Assembly (NCBI RefSeq): GCF_036010325.1
Contig: NZ_CP108549.1
Coordinates: 6,634,001-6,698,000, forward strand
Reading direction: 5' to 3'
Origin: Streptomyces sp. NBC_01210
GTDB lineage: Bacteria; Actinomycetota; Actinomycetes; Streptomycetales; Streptomycetaceae
DNA: 64,000 nt
In this document: positions 10,284 through 19,923 of the stretch, one piece after another
Position numbering within the stretch: position 1 is the stretch's first letter
Layout: every line of letters starts with the position of its first letter
Program-made: the position numbers and the translations under genes
Notes under the pieces: model-generated
Told to the model about the DNA's origin: nothing
Databases searched by the model: none
The model's input: the letters and a program-made list of their open reading frames with translations, nothing else

Positions 10284-10469
10284 TTAGCGCGAGACCTTGC
10301 CGGCCTTGATGCACGAGGTGCAGACGTTGAGCCGCTTCGGCGTCCGACCGACCACGGCACGCACGCGCTGGATGTTCGGGTTCCAGCGACGGGACGTACG
10401 GCGGTGCGAGTGCGAAATGTTGTTGCCGAAGCCCGGCCCCTTGCCGCAGACGTCGCAGTTGGCAGCCAC
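10284..10469 (-). CDS. rpmB: 50S ribosomal protein L28
   Basis: A 61-aa ribosomal protein of the large subunit. It is the cysteine-containing (zinc-binding, C+) form, with a CDVC pair near the N-terminus and a CTSC pair near the C-terminus. Streptomycetes usually also have cysteine-free L28 paralogues used under zinc limitation; none is in this window. It uses a GTG start at 10469 with GGAG upstream and is divergent from the fakA-like gene. Confidence 0.96.
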   Translation of the reverse strand: MAANCDVCGKGPGFGNNISHSHRRTSRRWNPNIQRVRAVVGRTPKRLNVCTSCIKAGKVSR

Positions 10470-10728
10470 GGGTCACTCCAAAGACTTCAGATGCACTTAC
10501 AGTGAATTCCGGCGCACCGGATCAGTGATCTGATTTGGTGACTTTGCCGGGGGAATGGCCCGACTTTCATCGGGCAACCGGAGCAGCATACAACGACTGC
10601 GTCCGAGATACGAAACTACCATGGCTTCTCCCGCACCCGCCCCGGCCCTTGGCTCCGACCGGGGTCTACCCTGCGGTGCAAACCCCGCAGCCCACGGCCC
10701 TGTCCGGCCGCTCAAGGAGGATCACCAG

Positions 10729-12366
10729 GTGCCAGAGAAGGAGGGGCGGCCCGCGGGGCCTCCCTTGAGGGCGGCGGTGGGAGACGGGCGTGCCCTCAAC
10801 GCCGCAACGGTGCGTGCCTGGTGCTCACTGGCGCTGGAAGCCCTGGGCCGGGAGCGCGAGGCGATCGACGCGATCAATGTCTATCCGGTCGCGGACGGGG
10901 ACACCGGCACGAATCTGTACTTGACCGTGGAGTCCGCGGCCCAGGCCGTTGAGGCGGTCTTCGCCGCTCATGAGACCGGGTCCTCCCTGCCCTCGTCGGC
11001 CGATGTGCTGCGGGCGATGGCGCACGGGGCGCTGATAGGGGCACGCGGGAACTCGGGGACGATTCTGGCGCAGCTGCTGCGGGGCATGGCGGAGCGGATC
11101 GGGGAAGGTGATCATCCGGCCGCTGCGCTGCGGCGGGCGGCCGGGCTGGCGCGTGAGGCGGTCGCGCATCCCGTCGAGGGCACGATCCTGAGCGTGGCCG
11201 GTGCGGCGGCGGACGCGGCGGAGGCCTCCCCGGACGATGCCGTGCGCGCGGCGTACGCGGGGGCGCGGGCCGCGCTGGACGCGACGCCGGATCAGCTCGA
11301 GGTACTGGGGCGGGCGGGAGTCGTCGACGCGGGCGGACGCGGGCTGCTCGCCGTGCTCGGGGCGCTGGTCGAGGCGGTGTCGGGCGAGGCCCCGGTGCTC
11401 CCGGCGCTGGCCCATGTGCGGCCGGAGCCGGCGGCCCGGACCGTGGAGCCGTGCGCCGACGGGGGCCCGGCCTTCGAGGTCATCTACCTCCTGGAGGCGG
11501 ACGACGCGGCCGTGGCCCGGCTGCGGACCCGGCTCGACAAGCTCGGCGACTCGCTCGTCGTCGTCGGCGGCGACGGCCTGTGGAACGTCCATGTGCACGT
11601 CGACGACGCGGGCGCGGCGGTGGAGGCGGGCGTCGAGGCGGGGCGGCCGTACCGGATCCGTATCACCCACTTCGACACCGCGGCGGCAGTGATGCGCGAA
11701 CAGGTACAGCGGGCGGTCGTCGTGGTCGTCCCGGGGGAGGGACTGGCGGGCCTGTGCTCCGAGGCCGGAGCGACCACGGTCCTCGCCCGCCCCGGCGAAC
11801 CCCCGGCCAGTGGCGAACTGGTCGAGGCGATCCGGCACGCCCACGCGCGCGAGGTGGTCCTGCTGCCGAACTCCGCGGAGCTGCGGCACACGGCCGCGGC
11901 CGCCGCGGAACAGGCCCGTACGGAAGGTGTGCGGGTCGCTCTCATCCCGACCCGCGCCGCGGTCCAGGGCATCGCGGCGCTCGCCGTCCACGAGCCGGAC
12001 CGGCGCTTCGACGAGGACGTGGTCGCGATGACCGCGGCGGCGGGCGCGACCCGCTATGCCGAACTGGCTGTCGCGGAACGGCAGTCGTGGACGACGGCCG
12101 GCATCTGTCAGGCCGGCGACGTACTGGGCCTGATCGACGGCGACGTGGCGGTGATCGGCGCCGATGTGCAGGCCACGGCGGAAACGGTCCTGGACCGGAT
12201 GCTCGCGGCGGGCGGCGAGCTGGTGACGCTGGTACTGGCCGAGGAAGTGCCGGACGCGGTGGCCGAACGTCTGGAGAGGTACGTGCGGGACGGGTACCTG
12301 GCCGTGGACACGGTGGTCTACCGGGGCGGCCGCCAGTCGTCGCCGCTGCTGATCGGGGTCGAGTAG
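10729..12366 (+). CDS. DAK2/FakA-like kinase domain protein (YloV family)
   Basis: A 545-aa protein of the YloV/FakA family. The N-terminal DhaL (DAK2) nucleotide-binding domain includes INVYPVADGDTGTN with the metal-binding aspartates and GARGNSGTILAQLLRG; the C-terminal half is the FakA-type dimerisation region. In Firmicutes FakA works with a FakB lipid carrier to phosphorylate fatty acids; no FakB lies nearby, so the substrate here is inferred only. A perfect AAGGAGG (10714-10720) with 8-nt spacing fixes the GTG start at 10729, although the frame is open further upstream. Confidence 0.88.
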   Translation: MPEKEGRPAGPPLRAAVGDGRALNAATVRAWCSLALEALGREREAIDAINVYPVADGDTGTNLYLTVESAAQAVEAVFAAHETGSSLPSSADVLRAMAHGALIGARGNSGTILAQLLRGMAERIGEGDHPAAALRRAAGLAREAVAHPVEGTILSVAGAAADAAEASPDDAVRAAYAGARAALDATPDQLEVLGRAGVVDAGGRGLLAVLGALVEAVSGEAPVLPALAHVRPEPAARTVEPCADGGPAFEVIYLLEADDAAVARLRTRLDKLGDSLVVVGGDGLWNVHVHVDDAGAAVEAGVEAGRPYRIRITHFDTAAAVMREQVQRAVVVVVPGEGLAGLCSEAGATTVLARPGEPPASGELVEAIRHAHAREVVLLPNSAELRHTAAAAAEQARTEGVRVALIPTRAAVQGIAALAVHEPDRRFDEDVVAMTAAAGATRYAELAVAERQSWTTAGICQAGDVLGLIDGDVAVIGADVQATAETVLDRMLAAGGELVTLVLAEEVPDAVAERLERYVRDGYLAVDTVVYRGGRQSSPLLIGVE

Positions 12367-12449
12367 CGAGGCCGGCATGAGGCTCGCGGCACCGTTGTGA
12401 CCAGGGGAAATCCACAGGTACGCGACGACTGTCAGTGGTGTGGTGTGCA

Positions 12450-14633
12450 ATGGATCGCGTGTCCGCGCTCGACGAACCCCTGACGAAGACGCTCGGTGCC
12501 GCCACCGCGAAGGTGATGGCCGAGCACCTCGACCTGCACACCGTCGGTGATCTGCTCCACCACTACCCGCGGCGGTACGCCGAGCGGGGCGAGCTCACAC
12601 CCCTCTCCGAGCTTCCCCTGGACGAGCACGTCACGGTCGTCGCCCAGGTCGCGGACGCCCGCGTGCTCACGTTCAACCAGGGCCGCGGCCGACGGCTTGA
12701 AGTCACCATCACCGACGGCAGCGGACGGCTGCAGCTGGTCTTCTTCGGCAAGGGGGTCCACAAGCCGCACAAGGACCTGCTGCCGGGCAGCCGCGCGATG
12801 TTCGCCGGCAAGGTGTCGATGTTCAACCGCAAGCTGCAGCTCGCCCATCCCGCGTACGAGCCGCTGGGCGCCGCCAGTGCCGAGGACGCGGTGGACGCCT
12901 TCGCCAACCAGCTGATCCCGATCTATCCGGCCTGCAAGCAGCTGGAGTCCTGGAAGATCGCCAAGGCGGTGGACGCGGTCCTGCCGCGCGCCACGGAGGC
13001 CGCCGACCCGCTGCCGCCCTCGCTGCGTGAAGGCCGGGGATTCGCCACGCTCCCCGATGCCCTGCGCAAGATCCACCGGCCGCGCACAAAGGCGGACATC
13101 GCCGAGGCCAGGGACCGGCTCAAGTGGGACGAGGCGTTCGTGCTCCAGGTCGCGCTCGCACGGCGGCGGTTCGCCGACAGCCAACTGCCCGCCGTGGCAC
13201 GGAAACCCAGACCGAGCGGCCTGCTCGACGCCTTCGACGCCAAGCTTCCGTTCACTCTCACCGAAGGCCAGCAGAAGGTCACCGAGGAGATCTTCGACGA
13301 CCTGGCGACCGAGCACCCCATGCACCGCCTGCTCCAGGGCGAGGTCGGCTCGGGCAAGACCATGGTCGCGCTGCGGGCGATGCTCACCGTCGTCGACGCG
13401 GGCGGACAGGCCGCGATGCTCGCGCCCACCGAGGTCCTCGCCCAGCAGCACCACCGCTCGATCACCGAGATGATGGGCGAGCTCGCGGAGGGCGGAATGC
13501 TCGGCGGCTCCGAGCACGCCACCAAGGTGGTGCTGCTGACCGGCTCCATGGGCGCGGCCGCGCGCCGGCGGGCGCTCCTCGACCTGGTGACGGGCGAGGC
13601 CGGGATCGTCATCGGTACGCATGCGCTGATCGAGGACAAGGTGCAGTTCCACGATCTGGGGCTGGTCGTCGTCGACGAGCAGCATCGCTTCGGCGTGGAG
13701 CAGCGCGACGCCCTGCGCTCGAAGGGCAAACAGCCGCCGCATCTGCTGGTCATGACCGCCACACCCATTCCCCGTACGGTCGCGATGACCGTCTTCGGAG
13801 ATCTGGAGACCTCGGTCCTGGACCAGCTGCCGGCCGGCCGCTCGCCGATCGCCAGCCATGTGGTCCCCGCCCAGGACAAACCGCACTTCCTGGCGCGCGC
13901 CTGGGAGCGCGTGCGCGAGGAGGTCGAGAACGGACACCAGGCGTACGTCGTCTGTCCCCGTATCGGCGACGGCGAGGACGAGCCGAAGAAGAAGTCCGCC
14001 GAGGACGACGCCGAGAAGCGCCCTCCGCTGGCCGTGATCGAGATCGCCGAGCAGCTCGCCAAGGGCCCCCTGAGCGGCCTGCGCGTCGAAGTGCTGCACG
14101 GCCGGATGCAGCCCGACGACAAGGACGACGTCATGCGCAGCTTCGCCGCGGGTGAGGTGGACGTCCTGGTCGCCACCACCGTCATCGAGGTCGGTGTCAA
14201 CGTCCCCAACGCCACCGCCATGGTGATCATGGACGCGGACCGGTTCGGTGTCTCCCAACTGCACCAGCTGCGCGGCCGGGTGGGCCGTGGCACGGCACCC
14301 GGACTCTGTCTGCTGGTCAGCGAGATGCCCGAGGCGAGCCCCGCCCGGTCCCGGCTGGGTGCGGTCGCCGCCACGCTCGACGGCTTCGAGCTCTCCCGTA
14401 TCGACCTCGAACAGCGCCGCGAGGGCGATGTGCTCGGCCAGGCCCAGTCCGGCGTGCGCTCCTCGCTGCGGATGCTCACGGTCATCGAGGACGAGGAGGT
14501 CATCGTGGCTGCCCGAGAGGAGGCCGTCGCGATCGTCAGCGACGACCCGGAGCTGGAGCGGCTGCCCGAGCTGCGTACGGCGCTGGACGCGTTGCTCGAC
14601 ACGGAGCGCGAGCAGTTCCTCGACAAGGGCTGA
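12450..14633 (+). CDS. recG: ATP-dependent DNA helicase RecG
   Basis: Superfamily 2 helicase that remodels stalled replication forks and Holliday junctions. The order is an N-terminal wedge/OB domain (to about residue 250), Walker A GEVGSGKT at about 297-304, DEQH at 409-412, motif III TATPIPRT and the C-terminal motif QLRGRVGRG. It is 727 aa from the ATG at 12450; a GTG at 12435 is also in frame and neither start has an obvious ribosome site. An acidic/lysine insert (DEPKKKSAEDDAEKR) interrupts the C-terminal helicase lobe. rsmD and coaD follow. Confidence 0.95.
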   Translation: MDRVSALDEPLTKTLGAATAKVMAEHLDLHTVGDLLHHYPRRYAERGELTPLSELPLDEHVTVVAQVADARVLTFNQGRGRRLEVTITDGSGRLQLVFFGKGVHKPHKDLLPGSRAMFAGKVSMFNRKLQLAHPAYEPLGAASAEDAVDAFANQLIPIYPACKQLESWKIAKAVDAVLPRATEAADPLPPSLREGRGFATLPDALRKIHRPRTKADIAEARDRLKWDEAFVLQVALARRRFADSQLPAVARKPRPSGLLDAFDAKLPFTLTEGQQKVTEEIFDDLATEHPMHRLLQGEVGSGKTMVALRAMLTVVDAGGQAAMLAPTEVLAQQHHRSITEMMGELAEGGMLGGSEHATKVVLLTGSMGAAARRRALLDLVTGEAGIVIGTHALIEDKVQFHDLGLVVVDEQHRFGVEQRDALRSKGKQPPHLLVMTATPIPRTVAMTVFGDLETSVLDQLPAGRSPIASHVVPAQDKPHFLARAWERVREEVENGHQAYVVCPRIGDGEDEPKKKSAEDDAEKRPPLAVIEIAEQLAKGPLSGLRVEVLHGRMQPDDKDDVMRSFAAGEVDVLVATTVIEVGVNVPNATAMVIMDADRFGVSQLHQLRGRVGRGTAPGLCLLVSEMPEASPARSRLGAVAATLDGFELSRIDLEQRREGDVLGQAQSGVRSSLRMLTVIEDEEVIVAAREEAVAIVSDDPELERLPELRTALDALLDTEREQFLDKG

Positions 14634-14682
14634 GAGACTGACGGCAAGAGATTCGCTCACCGAGCTCACGAGAAGGACTGAG

Positions 14683-15267
14683 ATGACCCGCGTGATCGCC
14701 GGCGCGGCCGGCGGACGCCGCCTCGCCGTCCCGCCCGGCAACGGCACCCGCCCCACGTCCGACCGCGCTCGTGAGGGGCTCTTCTCCAGCTGGGAGTCGC
14801 TTCTGGGCACGCTCAGCGGCATCCGTGTCGCCGATCTGTACGCCGGCTCGGGCGCCGTCGGCCTGGAGGCGCTCTCCCGTGGCGCGGCCCACGCACTCCT
14901 TGTCGAGGCCGATTCCCGCGCGGTCCGCACCGTCCGTGAGAACGTCCGCGCGCTCGGACTGCCCGGCGCCGAGGTCCGTACCGGCAAAGCGGAACAAATC
15001 GTGACGGGTCCCGCTCCCGAAGTCCCCTATGACGTGGTTTTTCTCGACCCTCCGTACTCCGTCACCGACGACGATCTTCGCGAGATTCTGCTCACACTCC
15101 GCACTCAGGGCTGGCTCGCGGACGATGCGCTCGCCACCGTGGAGCGCAGCACCAGAGGTGGCGAGTTCGTGTGGCCACCGGGTTTCGAGCCACTGCGGGC
15201 CCGTCGTTACGGCGAGGGCACGCTTTGGTACGGTCACGCCGCCTCTACGTGCGAAGACGCACGATGA
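14683..15267 (+). CDS. rsmD: 16S rRNA (guanine(966)-N(2))-methyltransferase
   Basis: SAM-dependent methyltransferase acting on 16S rRNA G966. The 194-aa protein starts [17 protein letters not shown] and has the family [14 protein letters not shown] segment, the SAM-binding [17 protein letters not shown] and the catalytic FLDPPY motif for exocyclic N-methylation. It sits 49 nt after recG, and its stop overlaps a possible ATG of coaD; rsmD-coaD pairing is common in bacteria. Confidence 0.95.
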   Translation: MTRVIAGAAGGRRLAVPPGNGTRPTSDRAREGLFSSWESLLGTLSGIRVADLYAGSGAVGLEALSRGAAHALLVEADSRAVRTVRENVRALGLPGAEVRTGKAEQIVTGPAPEVPYDVVFLDPPYSVTDDDLREILLTLRTQGWLADDALATVERSTRGGEFVWPPGFEPLRARRYGEGTLWYGHAASTCEDAR

Positions 15268-15293
15268 CCGGACCGGAGAGCGAGGGACTTCAG

Positions 15294-15785
15294 TTGCGCC
15301 GCGCAGTCTGTCCGGGGTCATTCGACCCCATCACCAATGGACACCTCGACATCATTGCCCGCGCCTCCAAGCTGTACGACGTCGTATACGTCGCGGTGAT
15401 GATCAATCAGTCCAAGCAGGGGCTGTTCACGGTCGAGGAGCGGATCGACATGATCCGCCAGGTGACCAGCGAGTACGGAAACGTCGAGGTGGAGTCCCAC
15501 CACGGCCTCCTCGTCGACTTCTGCAAGCAGCGCGACATCCCGGCCATCGTCAAGGGTCTGCGCGCCGTCAGCGACTTCGACTACGAGCTGCAGATGGCCC
15601 AGATGAACAACGGTCTCTCGGGTGTCGAGACGCTGTTCGTCCCGACCAACCCCACCTACAGCTTCCTCTCCTCCAGCCTGGTGAAGGAGGTCGCCGCCTG
15701 GGGCGGCGACGTCTCCCACCTGCTGCCTCCCGTGGTGAGCCAGGCGCTCACCAAGCGCCTCGCCGAGAAGTCACGAACTCAGTGA
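15294..15785 (+). CDS. coaD: phosphopantetheine adenylyltransferase
   Basis: Fourth step of coenzyme A synthesis: transfers AMP to 4'-phosphopantetheine. The nucleotidyltransferase motif [15 protein letters not shown] and the C-terminal [17 protein letters not shown] (with the S-S-x-x-[RK] motif) are intact. I prefer a TTG start at 15294, which gives the family-typical 163 aa and has GAGGG upstream. The ATG at 15264, overlapping the rsmD stop as ATGA, would add ten residues and cannot be excluded. Confidence 0.92.
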   Translation: MRRAVCPGSFDPITNGHLDIIARASKLYDVVYVAVMINQSKQGLFTVEERIDMIRQVTSEYGNVEVESHHGLLVDFCKQRDIPAIVKGLRAVSDFDYELQMAQMNNGLSGVETLFVPTNPTYSFLSSSLVKEVAAWGGDVSHLLPPVVSQALTKRLAEKSRTQ

Positions 15786-15812
15786 CTCCTCAGTGACTCC
15801 TCAGTGACTCCT
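15780..15812 (+). repeat. three tandem 11-bp repeats at the coaD stop
   Basis: CAGTGACTCCT occurs three times head to tail (15780-15790, 15791-15801, 15802-15812). The first copy contains the coaD stop codon. Confidence 0.85.
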
Positions 15813-15963
15813 CGGCGACGACTCACCGACGACGCGGTGACGCACTGAGTGACGAACGGGGTGGCGAGCTGACAGTCCGTCACCCGGTGTCGGACGGGCA
15901 CCGACTGCCCGTACAGTCGTCCACGTCCGTCTTCCATCAGCTGTAGAGAGTGGCGAACACACG

Positions 15964-17091
15964 GTGGACGTCCAGAAGAAGCTCGACGAGATCGTCGAGG
16001 CGGTCGGCAACGCCCGGTCCATGCCCATGTCGGCCTCCTGCGTGGTCAACCGCGCCGACCTGCTCGCCATGCTCGAAGAGGTCCGCCAGGCCCTGCCGGG
16101 CTCGCTGGCCCAGGCCCAGGAGCTGATCGGCGGCCGTGAGCAGCTGGTCGAGCAGGCCCGCCAGGAGGCCGAGCGGATCATCGAGACCGCCCACGCCGAG
16201 CGCGGCTCGCTGATCTCGGACACCCAGGTCGCCCGCCAGTCCCAGGACGAGGCCGACCGGATCCTCGCCGAGGCCCGCCGTGACGCCGAGGAGATCCGCG
16301 CCGAGGCCGACGACTACGTCGACTCCAAGCTCGCCAACTTCGAGGTCGTCCTCACCAAGACCATCGGCTCCGTCGACCGCGGCCGGGAGAAGCTGCTCGG
16401 CCGCGGCCCCGCGCTCGACCAGCAGGGATACATCGACCCGGCCGAGGACGACGCCCCCGAGTACAGCGCGGACCCGCAGACCCTGATCCAGCGCGCGGAC
16501 GAGTACGTCGACGCCAAGCTCGGTGCCTTCGAGGCCGTGCTCTCCAAGACCCTCGACGCGGTTGGCCGAGGCCGGCAGAAGCTGCACGGCCGGACCACCA
16601 GTGACGCGCTCGGCGAGCACATGGCCGCCCAGGACGCGGCGGGCACGCAGCAGCACGCCAGCGACGCCGACTATCTGGCCGGCCTCGCGGAGCTGGCCGA
16701 GCCGCAGCCGCAGGTCCCGCAGCAGCCGCAGGTCCAGCCCCAGCACCAGTACCAGCCGCAGACTGAGCCGCAGCCCCAGATCCCGGCTCAGCTGTCGGCT
16801 CAGCAGGATCCGTACGCCTACCAGCCGCAGCAGCCGCAGGAGGTGTACGCCGCATATCAGCAGGATCCGTACGCCGCCTACCAGCAGCAGAGCTACGACC
16901 AGCAGCAGTACGCGCAGCAGGATCCGTACGCCTACCAGCAGCAGGTCCAGCCCCAGCCCCAGCCCCAGACCCAGCATCAGCATCAGCCTCAGCAGGCGCA
17001 GCAGCAGGGCGCCGCTCTCGACGAGACCAGCCTCTTCGACACGAGCATGATCGACCTCGAGCAGCTGCGCCGGTACGAGCAGGGCCGCTGA
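15964..17091 (+). CDS. DivIVA-like coiled-coil protein with Gln/Pro-rich tail
   Basis: A 375-aa protein of the actinobacterial group often labelled ATP synthase F0 subunit B-like or DivIVA-like. Residues 1 to about 130 are a long charged coiled coil (QEAERIIETAHAERG, DEADRILAEARRDAEEIRAE). A duplicated segment, ADDYVDSKLANFEVVLTKTI and later ADEYVDAKLGAFEAVLSKTL, follows. From about residue 235 the sequence is Gln/Pro/Tyr-rich with QQDPYAAYQQ units, and it ends in an acidic SLFDTSMIDLEQLRRYEQGR. There is no membrane segment. It starts with GTG and has a weak ribosome site. A role as a cytoskeletal or polar scaffold is inferred from composition only. Confidence 0.82.
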   Translation: MDVQKKLDEIVEAVGNARSMPMSASCVVNRADLLAMLEEVRQALPGSLAQAQELIGGREQLVEQARQEAERIIETAHAERGSLISDTQVARQSQDEADRILAEARRDAEEIRAEADDYVDSKLANFEVVLTKTIGSVDRGREKLLGRGPALDQQGYIDPAEDDAPEYSADPQTLIQRADEYVDAKLGAFEAVLSKTLDAVGRGRQKLHGRTTSDALGEHMAAQDAAGTQQHASDADYLAGLAELAEPQPQVPQQPQVQPQHQYQPQTEPQPQIPAQLSAQQDPYAYQPQQPQEVYAAYQQDPYAAYQQQSYDQQQYAQQDPYAYQQQVQPQPQPQTQHQHQPQQAQQQGAALDETSLFDTSMIDLEQLRRYEQGR

Positions 17092-17115
17092 ATATCGGGC
17101 CGCCGAGGACCGGAT

Positions 17116-17145
17116 TGGGTCTACGGCGGCCCGTCCAGTATCCTG
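17116..17145 (+). promoter_or_regulatory. putative promoter of DUF177-rpmF-rnc
   Basis: TTGGGT (17116-17121) and TATCCT (17140-17145) with 18-bp spacing, about 95 nt upstream of the DUF177 start. Pattern match only. Confidence 0.35.
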
Positions 17146-17239
17146 GCTCTTCGGTCGCGCGTATTTTCGCGATCCCGGCTGCCCGCTTCGACTCCGAGTC
17201 GGGACGGCCCCTCCCCACGATCCGAAAGCAGGAACAGCT

Positions 17240-17872
17240 CTGAACGCGCATCTCGACCACCGCAACCCCCTCGTGTTCGACACACACGAGCTGGGGCGGC
17301 GTCCTGGTGCGCTTCAGCGGCTGACCCGCACGGTCACGGCCCCCAAGGACTTCGGTATCGAAGGGGTCATCGGCGTGCCCTTGGGCGCTCCGATAGAGCT
17401 CGACCTCCGCCTCGAGTCGGTCATGGAAGGTGTGCTTGTCACAGGCACCGCCCGTGCATCGGTCGAGGGGGAGTGCGTAAGGTGTCTGGAGCCGTTGCAC
17501 CAAGAGGTTGCGGCGGACTTCCAGGAGCTGTTCACGTACCCCGACGCCGACGACCGGGGCCGCACTGCGGAACCCGTCGACGACGCCGAGGACGAGGACA
17601 GGCTCTATCTCGAGGACGGCCTGTTCGACCTCGAGCCCGTGCTGCGTGATGCGGTGGTGCTCGCACTGCCGATGCAGCCGGTGTGCCGGGAGACCTGTGC
17701 CGGCCTGTGCCCCGAATGCGGGATCAGGCTGGACGAGAACCCGGACCACCACCATGACGCCGTCGACATTCGTTGGGCGGCGTTGCAGGGACTCGTCGGA
17801 ACCGTCAAGGACGACGAGAAGGACAACATGGGCGGCGCCGAAGCGGGCGTCGACGAGAAGCAGGAGAAGTAG
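17240..17872 (+). CDS. DUF177 (YceD family) protein
   Basis: YceD/DUF177 proteins almost always precede rpmF, as here (rpmF starts 2 nt after this stop), and have been linked to 23S rRNA/large-subunit maturation. The core CVRCLEPL...C-x3-C-x2[13 protein letters not shown] pattern includes probable metal-binding cysteines. The first standard start is GTG at 17273, but it begins inside the family-conserved [16 protein letters not shown] extend to a CTG at 17240 ([14 protein letters not shown]), which has AGCAGGAA upstream. The start is therefore uncertain; from 17273 the protein is 199 aa. Confidence 0.8.
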   Translation: MNAHLDHRNPLVFDTHELGRRPGALQRLTRTVTAPKDFGIEGVIGVPLGAPIELDLRLESVMEGVLVTGTARASVEGECVRCLEPLHQEVAADFQELFTYPDADDRGRTAEPVDDAEDEDRLYLEDGLFDLEPVLRDAVVLALPMQPVCRETCAGLCPECGIRLDENPDHHHDAVDIRWAALQGLVGTVKDDEKDNMGGAEAGVDEKQEK

Positions 17873-17874
17873 CC

Positions 17875-18048
17875 GTGGCTGTTCCGAAGCGGAAGATGTC
17901 GCGCAGCAACACGCGCCACCGCCGGTCGCAGTGGAAGGCTGCGGTCCCCACCCTGGTTTCGTGTGAGCGTTGCCAGGAGCCGAAGCAGCAGCACATCGCG
18001 TGCCCGAGCTGCGGCACCTACAACAAGCGCCAGGTCCTCGAGGTCTGA
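17875..18048 (+). CDS. rpmF: 50S ribosomal protein L32
   Basis: A 57-aa large-subunit protein beginning [20 protein letters not shown]. It carries a zinc ribbon (CERC...CPSC), the C+ form. GTG start, 2 nt after the DUF177 stop; rnc follows 20 nt downstream, forming the standard yceD-rpmF-rnc cluster. Confidence 0.97.
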   Translation: MAVPKRKMSRSNTRHRRSQWKAAVPTLVSCERCQEPKQQHIACPSCGTYNKRQVLEV

Positions 18049-18067
18049 GCGGCTGGTGAGAGGCCCG

Positions 18068-18940
18068 ATGTCTGAGTTGTCCAACGCCAAGAAGCAGGCA
18101 GACAACGTCAACGCAGCCTCGTCCCACACGCTTCTGGAAGGGCGGCTCGGGTATCACCTCGAGTCCGCCCTTCTGGTGCGTGCGCTGACCCACCGTTCGT
18201 ATGCGTATGAGAACGGCGGTCTGCCCACCAACGAGCGGCTCGAATTCCTCGGGGATTCGGTACTCGGCCTGGTGGTCACCGACACGCTGTATCGCACCCA
18301 CCCCGACCTGCCCGAAGGCCAGCTGGCCAAGTTGCGGGCCGCGGTGGTCAATTCGCGTGCGCTGGCGGAGGTCGGCCGTGGCCTCGAACTCGGTCTCTTC
18401 ATCCGGCTCGGCCGGGGTGAAGAAGGCACGGGCGGCCGGGACAAGGCGTCCATCCTCGCCGACACCCTTGAAGCGGTGATCGGCGCGGTCTATCTCGACC
18501 AGGGCCTCGACGCGGCCTCGGAGCTGGTGCACCGGCTCTTCGACCCGCTGATCGAGAAGTCCTCGAACCTCGGCGCCGGCCTGGACTGGAAGACCAGTCT
18601 CCAGGAGCTCACCGCTGCCGAGGGGCTCGGAGTCCCGGAGTATCTCGTCACCGAGACCGGCCCGGACCACGAGAAGACCTTCACTGCTGCCGCCCGCGTC
18701 GGTGGTGTCTCGTACGGCACCGGCACCGGCCGCAGCAAGAAGGAAGCGGAGCAGCAGGCGGCGGAGTCCGCGTGGCGGGAGATCCGTGCCGCCGCGGACG
18801 AGCGCGCGGCTGCCGACAAGGCCGCCGCCGAGGTGGCGACCTCCGTGGAGGCTGCCGCTGATGCGGCGACCGACGCGGCAGGCGAAGAGGCCGCCGACGC
18901 CACTTCGTCCACGGAGTCCGCGGACCGGGCCTCGGCCTGA
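18068..18940 (+). CDS. rnc: ribonuclease III
   Basis: Double-strand-specific endoribonuclease that processes rRNA and mRNA. In S. coelicolor the orthologue is AbsB, a global regulator of antibiotic production. The signature [10 protein letters not shown] is at residues 55-64, the second acidic cluster is [15 protein letters not shown], and a dsRNA-binding domain ends with [16 protein letters not shown] at about residue 245. The last 40 residues are an Ala-rich low-complexity tail. It is 290 aa from the ATG at 18068; a GTG 12 nt earlier is also possible. Confidence 0.96.
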   Translation: MSELSNAKKQADNVNAASSHTLLEGRLGYHLESALLVRALTHRSYAYENGGLPTNERLEFLGDSVLGLVVTDTLYRTHPDLPEGQLAKLRAAVVNSRALAEVGRGLELGLFIRLGRGEEGTGGRDKASILADTLEAVIGAVYLDQGLDAASELVHRLFDPLIEKSSNLGAGLDWKTSLQELTAAEGLGVPEYLVTETGPDHEKTFTAAARVGGVSYGTGTGRSKKEAEQQAAESAWREIRAAADERAAADKAAAEVATSVEAAADAATDAAGEEAADATSSTESADRASA

Positions 18941-18960
18941 GTCCACGCTTCCGCTTTCCG

Positions 18961-19001
18961 CCGTGAGGCCCCTCGCTCCCTGGGAGCAAGGGGCCTCACG
19001 G
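18961..19001 (+). terminator. terminator after rnc
   Basis: A 13-bp outer stem (CCGTGAGGCCCCT with AGGGGCCTCACGG) and an inner GCTCCC/GGGAGC stem with one mismatch, 20 nt after rnc. It is not followed by a T-tract. Confidence 0.75.
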
Positions 19002-19062
19002 ATTTCGGTGGTGGCGGAGCGGTACGCTGCGGGCGTCACCGCGAAAGTTCTGAAGGAGCCCC

Positions 19063-19923
19063 GTGCCCGAGCTGCCCGAGGTCGAAGTCGTACGTCGCGG
19101 ACTCCAGCGCTGGGTCAGCGGACGCACGATCGCCGAGGTGCAGGTGCTGCACCCGCGTGCGGTCCGCCGGCATCTCGCCGGCGGCGAGGACTTCGCGGCC
19201 CGGCTCAAGGGTCACAGCGTCGGTGTGGCCCGCCGCCGCGGCAAGTACCTCTGGCTGCCGCTGGCGGACACGGACGCCTCGATCCTCGGCCACCTCGGCA
19301 TGAGCGGCCAGCTCCTCGTGCAGCCGGAAGCCGCACCGGACGAGAAGCATCTGCGCATCCGTATCCGCTTCGACGACACCCTCGGCACCGAGCTGCGCTT
19401 TGTCGACCAGCGCACCTTCGGCGGGCTTTCGCTGCACGACAACACCCCTGAGGGACTGCCCGACGTCATCGCGCACATCGCCCGCGATCCGATCGACCCG
19501 GCCTTCGACGACACGGCTTTCCACACCGCGCTGCGGCTGCGCCGTACGACCGTCAAGCGCGCGCTGCTCGACCAGTCGCTGATCAGCGGTGTCGGCAACA
19601 TCTACGCGGACGAGGCGCTCTGGCGCGCGAAGCTCCACTACGAGCGCCCCACCGCGACCCTCACACGGCCGCGCTCGGTCGAACTCCTCGGCCACGTACG
19701 GGGGGTGTTGGTCGCCGCCCTCGCCGTCGGGGGCACCAGCTTCGACAGCCTGTATGTGAACGTGAACGGCGAATCAGGCTACTTCGCACGGTCGTTGGAC
19801 GCGTACGGCCGCGAGGACGAGCCGTGCCGTCGCTGCGGCACGCCGATACGCCGCCGCCCCTGGATGAACCGGTCCAGCTACTTCTGCCCGCGCTGTCAGC
19901 GGCCGCCGCGCACCTCGTCGTAA
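19063..19923 (+). CDS. mutM: formamidopyrimidine-DNA glycosylase
   Basis: Base-excision repair enzyme removing 8-oxoguanine and formamidopyrimidines, with AP-lyase activity. The N-terminus [13 protein letters not shown] provides the catalytic proline and glutamate after Met removal; [18 protein letters not shown] and a C-terminal zinc finger (CRRCGTPI...YFCPRCQR) are all present. GTG start at 19063 with AAGGAG. The last 28 bases overlap the 3' end of the convergent hxlR-type gene. Confidence 0.96.
   Translation: MPELPEVEVVRRGLQRWVSGRTIAEVQVLHPRAVRRHLAGGEDFAARLKGHSVGVARRRGKYLWLPLADTDASILGHLGMSGQLLVQPEAAPDEKHLRIRIRFDDTLGTELRFVDQRTFGGLSLHDNTPEGLPDVIAHIARDPIDPAFDDTAFHTALRLRRTTVKRALLDQSLISGVGNIYADEALWRAKLHYERPTATLTRPRSVELLGHVRGVLVAALAVGGTSFDSLYVNVNGESGYFARSLDAYGREDEPCRRCGTPIRRRPWMNRSSYFCPRCQRPPRTSS

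Noticed and set aside
16352..19039. 895-codon open frame antisense to the coiled-coil gene, DUF177, rpmF and rnc
   Set aside because: It crosses four well-supported genes and has Arg/Gly/Leu-rich low-complexity translation; a reading-frame shadow.
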